A stretch of DNA of 64,000 bases from Gracilibacillus salinarum (GCF_022919575.1 NZ_CP095071.1:2232001-2296000); one strand, 5' to 3'; shown: positions 8,345 through 17,556, numbered from the stretch's first letter. Notes: a model not told the origin generated them from the letters alone. Made by a program: numbers and translations.

Positions 8345-10114
8345 ATGAAAAGAATGCTAAAGATTATTCATTCAAATAATTTGTTCATCAAAATCTTTCT
8401 CGTCATGGTAATTAGTATTATAGCTGTATCGTTATCCATCACATACAGCAGTATCCAAATGTCGAGTAATTTATTTATGGATACATTCAGCATAACCAAC
8501 TCAAAAATTATGAATCAGATTACCGAAAGAATCGACAACTTCACGGAATCCACTGTCTCTGCTTCATTAGAAGTTGAAACGAATGGTGTGATGAAGCAAG
8601 CACTGTTAGAAAATCACCCTACCACTGTCGATGAATCTAATTTTTATTATGAAATGAAATATGAAATGGATAGAATCTATGCAGAGGTAGACCCTAACGA
8701 TGCCAACATGGTCATCATGAGTAACAATCAACACGTCTTTAATATGAATTATATTAAATGGCCGGTAGATGGAAACAAGCTGGCTAATTCCGATTTAATT
8801 AAGCGTGTTAAGGAAAGTTCCAATGATATCGTTTACCAGTTCGAGAATTCTGAAGTCACAAATGGAGTCCCTATGATCGTTGCTTCCAAAGCGTTACGTC
8901 TGAAATCGGACTATATTTATGGTTATTTGTTTTTTTCATTAACAGAACGAGATCTGCGGAAGTTCTACGAAAGCTATACGAGTGCTGGCAATAATGTAAT
9001 GTTAATTACCCCCGGTGGGAAAATCATTTCCAGTAATTTAAAAGAACGAATTGGTGACACATCAGAGAAATTACTAAATTATGCGAAAAGCTTTGAAGAC
9101 GAAGATTTAGAATATCGTCAAGTCAACGTCTTCGATCATGATTATACGATTCTTTCACAATATCTTCCCAGTCTAGATGTTTATCTAGTAAACCTGATCG
9201 ATCAGAGGGTGGTAGCCGATAATGTCATCGATACCAGTGACATCATTTTAATAAGTGTAGCAATTGTTGGCATTGCAGTACTGGTCGCATTCTTAATTTT
9301 ACGTAGAATGACCGTCTCCATCAGTCAATTAGTCAACCAAATTTCAGATATGGGAAGGTACCAGTTCAATAAACCGTTAAAAGTGACAGGTGGTTATGAA
9401 ACGCAAAAAATAGCTGAAGCATTTAATTATATGCTGAATGAGTTACAGGATTACGTACAGCTGCTTATGAACACGCAAGAAAAACAGAGAAAAGCAGAAT
9501 TAGAAGCACTGCAACACCAGATCAATCCACATTTTATATACAATACACTAGCTTCGATCAAATTTATGATTAAACAGGAAAAGCAAGAAATTGCCGAAAA
9601 TACGATGGATTCTTTTATTGCACTGATTCAAAATTCGTTAAGTAATGTTGATGAGACAGTAAGTGTGGAACAAGAGCTAGAAAATCTGAAGAACTATGTA
9701 CAAATTAACCAAGCCCGTTATGGCGACCGGATTAAAGTCAATTATCTGATTTCACCAGATTGTCTCGATCTGTACTTGCCGAAGCTTGTACTGCAACCTT
9801 TTATTGAGAATGCGTTCTTCCATGCGTTTACCAAAAAGAAAAACGGCTTTATTCAAATATTAATTGCACGCCGTGAAAATCAATTAGTTTGTGAAATTGT
9901 CGATAACGGCGATGGAATGGGAGAAGAACAGATCGATAATAAAACAGTCAAAACGAAACAAAAAAGAAAATTATTTAGTGGTATTGGTGTCAAAAATGTA
10001 CACGAGCGTATTCAATTACTGTACGGGAAAGACTATGGCGTCGAAATAGAAAGCGAGCTTGCCAAAGGAACGAAAGTGATTATCGTTCTTCCAGTAAATG
10101 AACATCCTGAATAA
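8345..10114 (+). CDS. YesM-type sensor histidine kinase
   Basis: Membrane sensor kinase of the LytS/YesM family, 589 residues. The first membrane helix is at about 14-36 and an extracellular sensor domain follows to about 300. The second helix (ILISVAIVGIAVLVAFLIL) leads to a HAMP domain and then the His_kinase motif QINPHFIYNTL with His396. The ATPase domain has LQPFIENAFFHAF (N box) and DNGDGMG (G1 box). It follows the response regulator gene at once and precedes the binding-protein gene, so the pair probably senses the extracellular sugar carried by that importer. Confidence 0.92.
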   Translation: MKRMLKIIHSNNLFIKIFLVMVISIIAVSLSITYSSIQMSSNLFMDTFSITNSKIMNQITERIDNFTESTVSASLEVETNGVMKQALLENHPTTVDESNFYYEMKYEMDRIYAEVDPNDANMVIMSNNQHVFNMNYIKWPVDGNKLANSDLIKRVKESSNDIVYQFENSEVTNGVPMIVASKALRLKSDYIYGYLFFSLTERDLRKFYESYTSAGNNVMLITPGGKIISSNLKERIGDTSEKLLNYAKSFEDEDLEYRQVNVFDHDYTILSQYLPSLDVYLVNLIDQRVVADNVIDTSDIILISVAIVGIAVLVAFLILRRMTVSISQLVNQISDMGRYQFNKPLKVTGGYETQKIAEAFNYMLNELQDYVQLLMNTQEKQRKAELEALQHQINPHFIYNTLASIKFMIKQEKQEIAENTMDSFIALIQNSLSNVDETVSVEQELENLKNYVQINQARYGDRIKVNYLISPDCLDLYLPKLVLQPFIENAFFHAFTKKKNGFIQILIARRENQLVCEIVDNGDGMGEEQIDNKTVKTKQKRKLFSGIGVKNVHERIQLLYGKDYGVEIESELAKGTKVIIVLPVNEHPE

Positions 10115-10269
10115 CAGGAGACCTCCATCAGTACAGGTTTTACCCCCCTGCTGGTGGATCCCCCCTTCCCCATCTCAAGTGGATAATGGTAAAATTAACA
10201 CCTAAAAAAAGTACCTTTTTCTAAAAAAACTGCGAATAACATTTTATGGTTTTGCCCATTCTAAAAATA

Positions 10270-10316
10270 ATCTTATTTTTTACTAAAGATCATCCAAGAT
10301 GTCTTTAGTATTTTTT
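10270..10316. terminator. Intrinsic terminator after the YesN/YesM-like pair
   Basis: TACTAAAGA and TCTTTAGTA form a 9-bp stem around a 12-base loop, with ATTTTTTTG on the plus side and a matching A-rich flank. It should end the two-component transcript before the importer promoter. Confidence 0.7.
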
Positions 10317-10335
10317 TGTTACAATCATGTTACAT

Positions 10336-10355
10336 CGTTGAAATCGTTTTCAACG
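10336..10355. promoter_or_regulatory. cre-like or LacI-type operator upstream of sugar importer
   Basis: CGTTGAAATCGTTTTCAACG is palindromic except at the central bases and contains TGAAATCGTTTTCA, a full match to TGWNANCGNTNWCA. It lies between a likely -10 (TACAAT, 10320-10325) and the start at 10389, where CcpA binding would block transcription. Confidence 0.65.
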
Positions 10356-10388
10356 TACCTAACAAAAATACTTAGGGGGTATTTAGCA

Positions 10389-11693
10389 ATGAGTAAACAT
10401 ATTACTAACAAATTCTGGTTGCTTATGATAGCGCTTGTAACAGCTACCGTATTAGCAGCATGTGGTGGGGATGATTCAGAAGGAGATGCTGAAGGTGGCG
10501 ATGATGCTTCAGGTACTTCTCAGCTGACTGCGTGGGCATGGGATCCTAACTTTAACATTGCAGCGCTAGAACTTGCGAAAGAAAATTATGATGCCGAAGG
10601 TTTTGAATTAGAAGTTATCGAAAATGCACAAGACGATATCGTTCAAAAACTTAACACTGGTCTTAGCTCTGGTACGATGAAAGGTATGCCAAACATTGTA
10701 TTAATTGAAGATCAACGTGCACAAAGCTTTTTACAGTCTTATCCGGATGCATTCTATCCAATCGGTGATTATTTCAATACAGAAGATTTCGCTTCTTATA
10801 AAATAGCACCAACTAGCTTCGATGGTGAACAATATGGTCTTCCATTCGATACTGGTGCTACTGGTTTCTTCTACCGTACAGATTACCTTGAAGAAGCTGG
10901 TTACACAGAAGAAGATTTAACAAATATTACATGGGCTGATTTCGTTACCATTGCAAAAGATGTAAAAGAGAAAACAGGTCACCCTATGCTAGCACTTGAT
11001 CCAAATGATTTAGGTATTTTACGTGTCATGATGCAAACAACTGGTACTTGGTACACAAATGAAGATGGCGAAATCAATCTAGTGGATAATGAGCCATTAA
11101 AATTAGCGTTAACACATTACAAAGAACTAATGTCTAATGATCTTGTTCAATTAGTATCTGACTGGAGCCAATACTTAGCAGCGTTCAACAGTGGCGACGT
11201 AGCATCTGTCCCTGCTGGTAACTGGATCGCAGCTAGTGTCGAAGCTGAAGAATCTCAATCAGGCAATTGGAAAGTTGCTCCAACACCACGTCTTGACATG
11301 GAAGGTGCAAAAAATGCATCTAACCAAGGTGGTAGCTCATGGTATGTACTAAACATTGACGGTAAAGAAGCAGCAGCAGAATTTTTAGGCCAAACATTTG
11401 GCTCTAACGCTGACTTCTACCAAAGCCTTGTAGAAGACGTAGGCGCACTTGGAACATACACTCCTGCATCTGAAGGTGACGCTTATCAGTTCGAAAACGA
11501 ATTCTTTAACAATCAGCAAGTTGTCTATGATTTCTCTCAATGGATGGAAGAAATTCCACAAGTTGATTACGGTATGAACACTTACGGAATCGAAGACATC
11601 CTAGCAGCAGAAATCCAGCAATACTTGAACGGTAAATCTCTAGAAGACGTACTAGCAGACGCACAAGCACAAGCAGAAAACCAATTTAAGTAA
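10389..11693 (+). CDS. Sugar ABC transporter substrate-binding lipoprotein
   Basis: Family 1 solute-binding lipoprotein, about 434 residues. The signal peptide WLLMIALVTATVLAAC ends in a lipobox, followed by an acidic Gly/Asp/Glu linker. The mature domain has AWAWDPNFNIAALELA, the ligand-cleft segment YGLPFDTGATGFFYRTDYL, and NQGGSSWYVLN, features of the lactose/arabinose-type (LacE/UgpB) cluster. ATG 10389 follows AGGGGG; the open frame to 10299 runs through the operator and is not used. Two permease genes follow after a repeat-filled gap. No ATPase gene is present, so a shared MsmX-type ATPase is expected. The substrate is unknown. Confidence 0.88.
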   Translation: MSKHITNKFWLLMIALVTATVLAACGGDDSEGDAEGGDDASGTSQLTAWAWDPNFNIAALELAKENYDAEGFELEVIENAQDDIVQKLNTGLSSGTMKGMPNIVLIEDQRAQSFLQSYPDAFYPIGDYFNTEDFASYKIAPTSFDGEQYGLPFDTGATGFFYRTDYLEEAGYTEEDLTNITWADFVTIAKDVKEKTGHPMLALDPNDLGILRVMMQTTGTWYTNEDGEINLVDNEPLKLALTHYKELMSNDLVQLVSDWSQYLAAFNSGDVASVPAGNWIAASVEAEESQSGNWKVAPTPRLDMEGAKNASNQGGSSWYVLNIDGKEAAAEFLGQTFGSNADFYQSLVEDVGALGTYTPASEGDAYQFENEFFNNQQVVYDFSQWMEEIPQVDYGMNTYGIEDILAAEIQQYLNGKSLEDVLADAQAQAENQFK

Positions 11694-11694
11694 G

Positions 11695-12060
11695 AAAAGC
11701 GCAGAGCGGCTGAGAGCAACGTAGCGACTGGAGCGAATCAACTGAGATAAAGAAATCACGGTGAGCTAGCGAACCGATGATGCCTTATCGGAGGGCGATT
11801 CGTGAAGTCGCCTAGTTGCTGACGCTCGGAGCTAGACAGCTAGAAAAGCGCAGAGCGGCTGGGTAGCAACGTACAAACTGGACTGAGCCGTAGGAGATAA
11901 AGGAAACACGATGAGCACAAGCGAATCGATGTTGACTTATCGGACGAAGGCGAGGGAAGTTTGCTAGTTGCTGACGCTCGGAGCCAGACAGCTAGAAAAG
12001 CGCAGAGCGGCTGGGAGCAACGTAGCGACTGGAGCGAATCAACTGAGATAAAGAAATCAA
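11695..12060. repeat. Type 2 repeat, tandem array of 2.4 units inside an operon
   Basis: Three consecutive units start with AAAAGCGCAGAGCGGCTG (about 11695, 11846 and 11997). The first two run about 150 bases to GCTGACGCTCGGAGC(T/C)AGACAGCT; the third is cut after GAGATAAAGAAATC. The array separates the binding-protein gene from the permease genes. The reverse-strand ORF across it is not coding. Confidence 0.8.
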
Positions 12061-12069
12061 CATAATAAA

Positions 12070-12121
12070 TAAAGCCCTTAAAGGAGAGTTCCGTCAATTA
12101 GCGGACTCCCCTTTAAAAGGG
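12070..12121 (+). terminator. Strong hairpin between binding-protein and permease genes
   Basis: CCCTTAAAGGAGAGTTCCG pairs imperfectly with CGGACTCCCCTTTAAAAGGG. No clean T-run follows, so it may be an mRNA-stabilising or leaky processing hairpin that sets a high binding-protein to permease ratio. Confidence 0.55.
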
Positions 12122-12178
12122 TATTTAAACACAATCTATTGAATCAAAGAAAACTCATGAATGAGGAGGGGGAAAATC

Positions 12179-13096
12179 GTGAATCAAACTTCCAATACTG
12201 TATCAAAGCAACCGAAAACATCACTGATGCACAAACTCAAAAAGAATTATATTGGCTGGTTTTTTATCCTGTTATCTGTAGCAGGTATCAGTCTCTTTTA
12301 TTTTTATCCAATGATTCAAGCATTCCTGCTATCCTTACAATCAGGTATGGGTGCTAATCTTGATTTTGTCGGTTTTGACAACTATGTAAGATTATTTAAT
12401 GACCCGACCTTTATTACAGCGTTGACAAATACCGTCCTTTATTTGTTAGTTCAGGTTCCTGTAATGATTGTATTAGCACTAATTTTTTCCGTGTTATTAA
12501 ATGATCCTACATTGAAATTTAAAGGATTTTTCCGTACAGCTATTTTCTTACCGGCTGTTACATCACTGGTAGCCTATGCTGTTATTTTCAAATATTTATT
12601 TGCCAATAATGGGTTAGTCAATGACTTTCTCATGAGTATAAATCTTATTTCCAACCCGATCGCATGGTTATCTGATCCATTCTGGGCTAAGATAACGATC
12701 ATCATCGCCATTACTTGGAGATGGACAGGGTACAATATGATTTTCTATCTATCAGCATTGCAAAACGTGGATAAATCCATTTACGAAGCAGCAAAAATTG
12801 ATGGTGCATCCGCTGTACAACAATTTTTCCAAATTACGATACCTATGCTTAAACCGATCATCTTATTTACTTCCATTGTATCAACGATCGGTACGTTACA
12901 ACTATTTGATGAAGTCATGAACATTACAAGTGGTGGTCCTGGTAACGCAACAATGACAATTTCTATGTATATTTATAACTTATCGTTTGAATATACGCCA
13001 GACTTTGGATATGCAGCAACTGTTTCTTATGTCATCTTGATCCTAGTTGTAATTCTATCCTTTATTCAATTTAAAGTGGCAGGTGATCGAGATTGA
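12179..13096 (+). CDS. Sugar ABC transporter permease (MalF/UgpA type)
   Basis: Inner-membrane permease with about six transmembrane segments, beginning with WFFILLSVAGISLFYFYPMI. The EAA loop that contacts the ATPase is EAAKIDGASAVQQFFQITIPMLKP. A GTG start at 12179 is chosen because AGGAGGGGG lies directly upstream; the in-frame ATG at 12161 is itself part of that ribosome site. The gene ends in a 4-base overlap with the next permease, so the two are translationally coupled. Together they form the heterodimeric channel for the sugar bound by the lipoprotein at 10389-11693. Confidence 0.9.
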   Translation: MNQTSNTVSKQPKTSLMHKLKKNYIGWFFILLSVAGISLFYFYPMIQAFLLSLQSGMGANLDFVGFDNYVRLFNDPTFITALTNTVLYLLVQVPVMIVLALIFSVLLNDPTLKFKGFFRTAIFLPAVTSLVAYAVIFKYLFANNGLVNDFLMSINLISNPIAWLSDPFWAKITIIIAITWRWTGYNMIFYLSALQNVDKSIYEAAKIDGASAVQQFFQITIPMLKPIILFTSIVSTIGTLQLFDEVMNITSGGPGNATMTISMYIYNLSFEYTPDFGYAATVSYVILILVVILSFIQFKVAGDRD

Positions 13097-13920
13097 AAAA
13101 ATTAAAACGATTTTTCATTTATTTATTTCTAAGTGCAGCCGCGTTTGTTTCGATATTCCCATTCTTATGGATGCTGGTAAGTATGACCAACCAATCTGTC
13201 GACATTACAAAGGGGCGTTTATTGCCTGGTTCAGCACTTGTTGAGAATGTCCAAAAGTTATTGGATCAGACGCAAATCGGTACAGCCATATGGAATTCCC
13301 TTATCATTGCGGTTATTACCACAGTCTTAACGCTTTTAATTGGTTCCATGGCTGGTTATGGTTTTGAAATTTACCGTTCAAAAGGAAAAGATATCATCTT
13401 TAGCGTATTAATTTTATCGATGATGATTCCATTTGCAGCTATTATGATTCCGCTTTACCGCTTGTTTGGTCAAGTGTCTGCAGATGCACCATTAATTGGT
13501 CTTGATACATTAGCTGCTGCTCTGTTACCTACAATTATTACAGCGTTCTTCATCTTCTTCTTCCGTCAGAACACGAAGATGTTTGCTAAAGATTTAGTGG
13601 AAGCTGGAAGAATTGATGGGCTAAGTGAGATCGGGATTTTCTTCCGCATCTATCTTCCAACGATGAAAACTACGTACGCAGCAGCTGCGATTATCGCTTT
13701 TATGAACAGCTGGAATAACTATCTCTGGCCATTAGTAGTATTACAATCGCCAGAAAAACAAACGATTCCACTGTTAATTTCGAACCTGGGAGCTGGTTAT
13801 ACACCAGATTACGGCGTGATTATGACAGCAATCGTTATTGCAACCCTTCCAACCGCACTTGTATTCTTCTTGATGCAAAGACATTTCGTTGCTGGTATGA
13901 TGGGTTCTGTAAAAGGGTAA
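13093..13920 (+). CDS. Sugar ABC transporter permease (MalG/LacG type)
   Basis: Second permease of the importer, 275 residues with about six membrane helices. The EAA motif is EAGRIDGLSEIGIFFRIYLPTMKTTY, and the C-terminus (RHFVAGMMGSVKG) has the typical MalG tail. It starts at a TTG that overlaps the stop of the preceding permease (ATTGA). No glycosidase or ATPase gene follows; the next sequence is a type 2 repeat and a terminator. Confidence 0.9.
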   Translation: MKKLKRFFIYLFLSAAAFVSIFPFLWMLVSMTNQSVDITKGRLLPGSALVENVQKLLDQTQIGTAIWNSLIIAVITTVLTLLIGSMAGYGFEIYRSKGKDIIFSVLILSMMIPFAAIMIPLYRLFGQVSADAPLIGLDTLAAALLPTIITAFFIFFFRQNTKMFAKDLVEAGRIDGLSEIGIFFRIYLPTMKTTYAAAAIIAFMNSWNNYLWPLVVLQSPEKQTIPLLISNLGAGYTPDYGVIMTAIVIATLPTALVFFLMQRHFVAGMMGSVKG

Positions 13921-13924
13921 TTTT

Positions 13925-14129
13925 CAGAACAAAGGCGCAAGCGCCCGTTTAGAGACGTAGCGAGTGGAGCGAATCAACTAAGATAAAGGAATCACGGTGA
14001 GCTTGCGAATCGATGATGACTTATCGTAGGGCGATTTCGCGAAGTCGCCTAGTCTCTGGGCGCTGGAGCCGGACTTGGCCGTTTCTGTCAGCGAACATCA
14101 TATAGCACAAAATTTATACTTTCTTGACT
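13925..14129. repeat. Type 2 repeat, 205-bp copy d
   Basis: Begins CAGAACAAAGGCGCAAGCGC, contains GGAGCGAATCAACTAAGATA and GGGCGATTTCGCGAAGTCGC, and ends TATACTTTCTTGACT. It is the same length as the copy at 34778-34982, and I count only about five differences between them, so the two are recent duplicates. Confidence 0.85.
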
Positions 14130-14135
14130 CATAAG

Positions 14136-14174
14136 AAAAACCATCGGCATTTTGAAGAAGCCGATGGTTTTTTT
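14136..14174. terminator. Bidirectional intrinsic terminator of the sugar importer operon
   Basis: AACCATCGGC and GCCGATGGTT form the stem, with T7 on the plus side and A5 before it. It is flanked on both sides by the TATACTTTCTTGACT junction motif in inverted orientation, one from a type 2 and one from a type 1 repeat. Confidence 0.88.
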
Positions 14175-14235
14175 GTCAGTCAAGAAAGTATAAAACAGCA
14201 GTCACAGCAGTAATTATATGGAACATGAAGCTGAG

Positions 14236-14881
14236 TTCCTATAATATGGATTTGTGATGCTAAGGCTGTATGGCAAAACGGTCATTTTGAAATATTTTAT
14301 CTGCGTTGCAAAGCTCCGGAAATAGGCTCCGCGTCCTGTGGGCACGGCTTCAGCTAGGCTACTACTTGAACAACATCTTTGCTGCCTTGTGCCGAGGAAG
14401 CCCACTTCGAAGCGATGCTTGAAGACACAGGCACAAATGAAATGGATCTTCAGCTCGCGCTGATTCCACGGGAGTCTCCGCCTATTTCCTACGCTTAAGG
14501 AGAGTGCTACAACGGATGTAACAGCAAAAAGCAGTGGTTCTAGGCATTTTTCAATAGCTATTATATATGCATACGATCAATATGCTAGCTCTTACAAGAA
14601 TTGTAGAGTCCCAATTTTAGCGTAGACCAACCACGAAGACTCCCGCGGGATTATGCAGGCGCTGAAGATCCACAACGTCTGCACCTGCTTCTACTAGTAA
14701 AGCTTCGAAGTAGGCTTCCTCGGTGCAAGGCAGCAGAGAAGTATTTCGGGTAGTAGCATAGCTTCAGCCGTGCCTCGCAGGACGCGGAGTGGTTGGCCGA
14801 AGCGGTATCCCAGCACATTAAATATCTCAATATGGATACTTGGCAGCGATAGCTAGCTATACATAATCCATATCATAGGAA
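14236..14881. repeat. Type 1 repeat, copy B (646 bp)
   Basis: Both terminal inverted repeats are visible (TTCCTATAATATGGATTTG and CATAATCCATATCATAGGAA). Both hairpin arms carry the long apical insert with TGCCTTGTGCCGAGGAAGCC or its complement, which explains the larger size. The outer flanks are the complement of those of copies C and E. Read in the same outer-flank direction, its interior has the CCAACCAC arm first, as in A and C. Confidence 0.85.
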
Positions 14882-14906
14882 GTTGTTTATTAATGAAGTC
14901 AATTAG

Positions 14907-14937
14907 GACCGGGTGGTTTATGCCCGGTTTTTCTTAT
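14907..14937 (+). terminator. Hairpin of the type 1 outer flank, next to ade
   Basis: ACCGGG and CCCGGT form a stem followed by TTTTTC on the plus strand. A homologous hairpin in the opposite orientation lies left of copy E (31040-31075), so this belongs to the conserved flank of the repeat; it may also terminate reverse transcripts. Confidence 0.55.
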
Positions 14938-14940
14938 TGA

Positions 14941-16722
14941 TTATTTTACAAACGTATTTTGGTGTTGAATGACATCGATCAATTCGAACTTCGTAACGTC
15001 TACCAAACCTCGATTGGAGATACGGATTTCCGGTATAACTGGCAAAGCAATCAGTGAGAATGTCATAAACGGTGCATGGATGCTGCAACCTAATTCTCGC
15101 CATGCTGCTTCCAATTGTTTTACCTGTTCCACTACCGTCTCAAGCGGCTGGTCCGACATTAAACCAGCAATCGGCATGGGAACATGCGCTAACACCTTTC
15201 CATCTTTAACAACAATCATTCCCCCACCAGATTCCGCCAATTTATTGCCCGCAAGTGCCATATCCTCACGATCAACACCCATGACGAGTAAATTATGACT
15301 ATCATGTGCCACGGTAGAAGCAACCGCACCTGATTGCAATCCGAATCCTTGTGTAAATGCCAATGAGACCTGACCAGTTCCATGATGACGATCGATACAG
15401 GCGAGCTGAATGATATCTTGTTCCAAATCCATTTGAATAACATGATCCGCTACTTTCAAACTGGCTTCCATACGTTCTGTTCTAGCGCTGTTTTCTATGG
15501 CACGAATTCCATTAACCTTCACTTGCTTTGCTTCCGTATCCGTCACGTAAGCAAAGTCGGAAGCATATAAGGAGCGCGCTAATTTGACAGTGTTTTTGGC
15601 ATTGTCAGGATAGGTATACACCGGGATTTTTTTAACGATCTGATCATTTGCCACAACGATTTCACCATCTGTGATCACCGTAGAGGCTTCCATCACCTGA
15701 AGATCATCGATTATAATAAGATCCGCTATTTTCCCAGGCGTGATACTTCCCATTTGCTTATCCATTTGAAAATATCGAGCGACATTAATCGTTGCCATCT
15801 GAATAGCCATAACCGGATCTGTTCCTTCTTCTATCGCACGACGAACAACATGATTCAATTGCCCTTTATCGACTAACGTTTGGGGATAAACATCATCCGT
15901 CACTAACGTCACATTCGTCGGATCAATCCCGTCTTCTGTAACAATCTTGATTACTTCTTTCACATCATGCCATGCAGAACCTTCACGAATCATAATATGC
16001 ATACCCAATCGCGCTTTCTCCAGTGCCTGCTCCCGTGCGACGGTTTCATGACAAGAATCTACACCTGAAGCGATATATGCTTGAAGCATGCCACTTGTTC
16101 CATCAGGAAAATGACCCGTAACTGTCTTGTTAGCTGCTATTGTGGCCTCTATTTCTTTGATCATTTTAGGATCGTCATACACGACACCAGGAAAATTCAT
16201 AACTTCTCCAAGACCAACAACGCCGTCCCAGGTCAAACCTTTTTCGATATCTTTTTCGTCAAGCGTTGCTCCGGCATCTTCTAAATCATTAGTAGCTGGA
16301 ACACAGGAAGGAAACGTTGTAAAAACCTTTAAAGGCAGTTGTCTCCCCTCTTCATGCATCATCCTTACCCCTTCTGATCCAAGCACGTTAGCAATTTCAT
16401 GCGGATCCATGAAGACAGCTGTTGTTCCTTTTCTGAGTGCTGCTTTGGCAAACTCTGTAACAGACAGCATCGTACTTTCCACATGCATGTGTCCGTCCAT
16501 TAGTCCAGGGGAAATATATTTTCCATTTGCATCAATAACTGTTGTCCCCTCACCGATAACATGGTCTGCCTTCCCAACAAATGCGATTCTGTCAGATTTT
16601 ATTGCTACATCAATGCCTGACTGTAATTCTCTTGTCATCACGTTAACTAACGTCCCATTTTGTATAACTAAATCTGCCTTTTCTTCACCAAGTGCTACTT
16701 TTCTTAATAATTGTCTGCTCAT
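14941..16722 (-). CDS. ade: Adenine deaminase
   Basis: Hydrolyses adenine to hypoxanthine and ammonia in purine salvage. The 593-residue protein has the amidohydrolase metal motif GLMDGHMHVESTML, then MDPHEIANVLG, GHFPDGTSG, TLVTDDVYP and the C-terminal Ade domain with GGGMIVVKDGKVLAHVPMPIAGLMS. The length is near the 580-600 usual for bacterial AdeC. ATG 16722 follows GAGAGGAGCC; the frame extends further but that part lies ahead of the ribosome site. Monocistronic. No purine riboswitch is visible upstream. Confidence 0.95.
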   Translation of the reverse strand: MSRQLLRKVALGEEKADLVIQNGTLVNVMTRELQSGIDVAIKSDRIAFVGKADHVIGEGTTVIDANGKYISPGLMDGHMHVESTMLSVTEFAKAALRKGTTAVFMDPHEIANVLGSEGVRMMHEEGRQLPLKVFTTFPSCVPATNDLEDAGATLDEKDIEKGLTWDGVVGLGEVMNFPGVVYDDPKMIKEIEATIAANKTVTGHFPDGTSGMLQAYIASGVDSCHETVAREQALEKARLGMHIMIREGSAWHDVKEVIKIVTEDGIDPTNVTLVTDDVYPQTLVDKGQLNHVVRRAIEEGTDPVMAIQMATINVARYFQMDKQMGSITPGKIADLIIIDDLQVMEASTVITDGEIVVANDQIVKKIPVYTYPDNAKNTVKLARSLYASDFAYVTDTEAKQVKVNGIRAIENSARTERMEASLKVADHVIQMDLEQDIIQLACIDRHHGTGQVSLAFTQGFGLQSGAVASTVAHDSHNLLVMGVDREDMALAGNKLAESGGGMIVVKDGKVLAHVPMPIAGLMSDQPLETVVEQVKQLEAAWRELGCSIHAPFMTFSLIALPVIPEIRISNRGLVDVTKFELIDVIQHQNTFVK

Positions 16723-16938
16723 ATATTGGCTCCTCTCTTTCTTCACATGCTATATGGAGGAGGTCCTCACATATAGTTTAACGATTTACGGTCGCTAAGT
16801 AGATACGCCTACGCCTTATTCATAAGCTTATACATGTTTTACTCATATTACGATTGTAAGCGTTTAAGCGTCAATGTTTTTCTACTGATTAGAGTGTGGT
16901 AAAATGAATGTAAATCACTATCTTAGGAGAAAAAAATA

Positions 16939-17556
16939 ATGCGAAATTCTTTATTTGCTGCAACCGAATGGATCACACGGTTTGCCTATGTGAATTTGTT
17001 GTGGATCGTTTTTACGATACTTGGATTGGGAATCTTCGGATTATTCCCTGCGACCGTTGCGATGTTCACCCTGATTCGTCAATGGCTAATGGGAAAAACC
17101 GATCAGCCTGTCTTCCCCCAGTTCTGGGAAACATATAAAGCTGAATTCTGGAAAAGTAATTTGTTCGGATTCATTTTTTACGCTTTAGCCATTATCTTCT
17201 TTATTAACTTCCAATTCATCCAATATAACCAAGAGGGATTGTTAGGGATTATTAAGATACCATTATACTTGTTTATGTTAGCAGTTTCTTTGACTTTGTT
17301 ATATATTATACCAACATTCGTCCATTATGACGTGCGGTTTATCGATGTATGGAAAAATGCTTTTTTTATCATGTTAATTCATCCATTACATAACATTGCC
17401 ATGTTAGCTGGAACTGCCTGTGTGCTCTACGTAATGTGGCTGATTCCTGGTTCGTTATTTTTCTTCGGCGCCAGTTTACCAGCTTACATAATCATGGGAA
17501 CGACTTATCATACCTTTAAGAAAGTATCTGCCAAGCAGGAGCAGTTGCAATCCTAA
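16939..17556 (+). CDS. YesL family (DUF624) membrane protein
   Basis: 205-residue integral membrane protein with about five hydrophobic segments, starting FAYVNLLWIVFTILGLGIFGLFPATVAMFTLIRQW, the hallmark of the YesL/DUF624 family. Family members usually sit beside YesM/YesN systems and polysaccharide-derived sugar importers, and here the xylo-oligosaccharide cluster converges on it. Its molecular function is not known. The ATG follows AGGAG and a T-rich hairpin terminator closes the gene. Confidence 0.85.
   Translation: MRNSLFAATEWITRFAYVNLLWIVFTILGLGIFGLFPATVAMFTLIRQWLMGKTDQPVFPQFWETYKAEFWKSNLFGFIFYALAIIFFINFQFIQYNQEGLLGIIKIPLYLFMLAVSLTLLYIIPTFVHYDVRFIDVWKNAFFIMLIHPLHNIAMLAGTACVLYVMWLIPGSLFFFGASLPAYIIMGTTYHTFKKVSAKQEQLQS

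Noticed and set aside
11840..12097. 85-residue minus-strand ORF in the type 2 array
   Set aside because: It lies wholly in repeat sequence and has no ribosome site or recognisable fold.
16127..16798. 223-residue plus-strand ORF opposite adenine deaminase
   Set aside because: It is the reverse frame of a clear enzyme gene; Ser/Pro/Ile-rich composition is typical of such shadows.
16871..16886. cre site upstream of ade/yesL (GTAAGCGTTTAAGCG)
   Set aside because: The right half lacks the CA required by the consensus; too weak to list.
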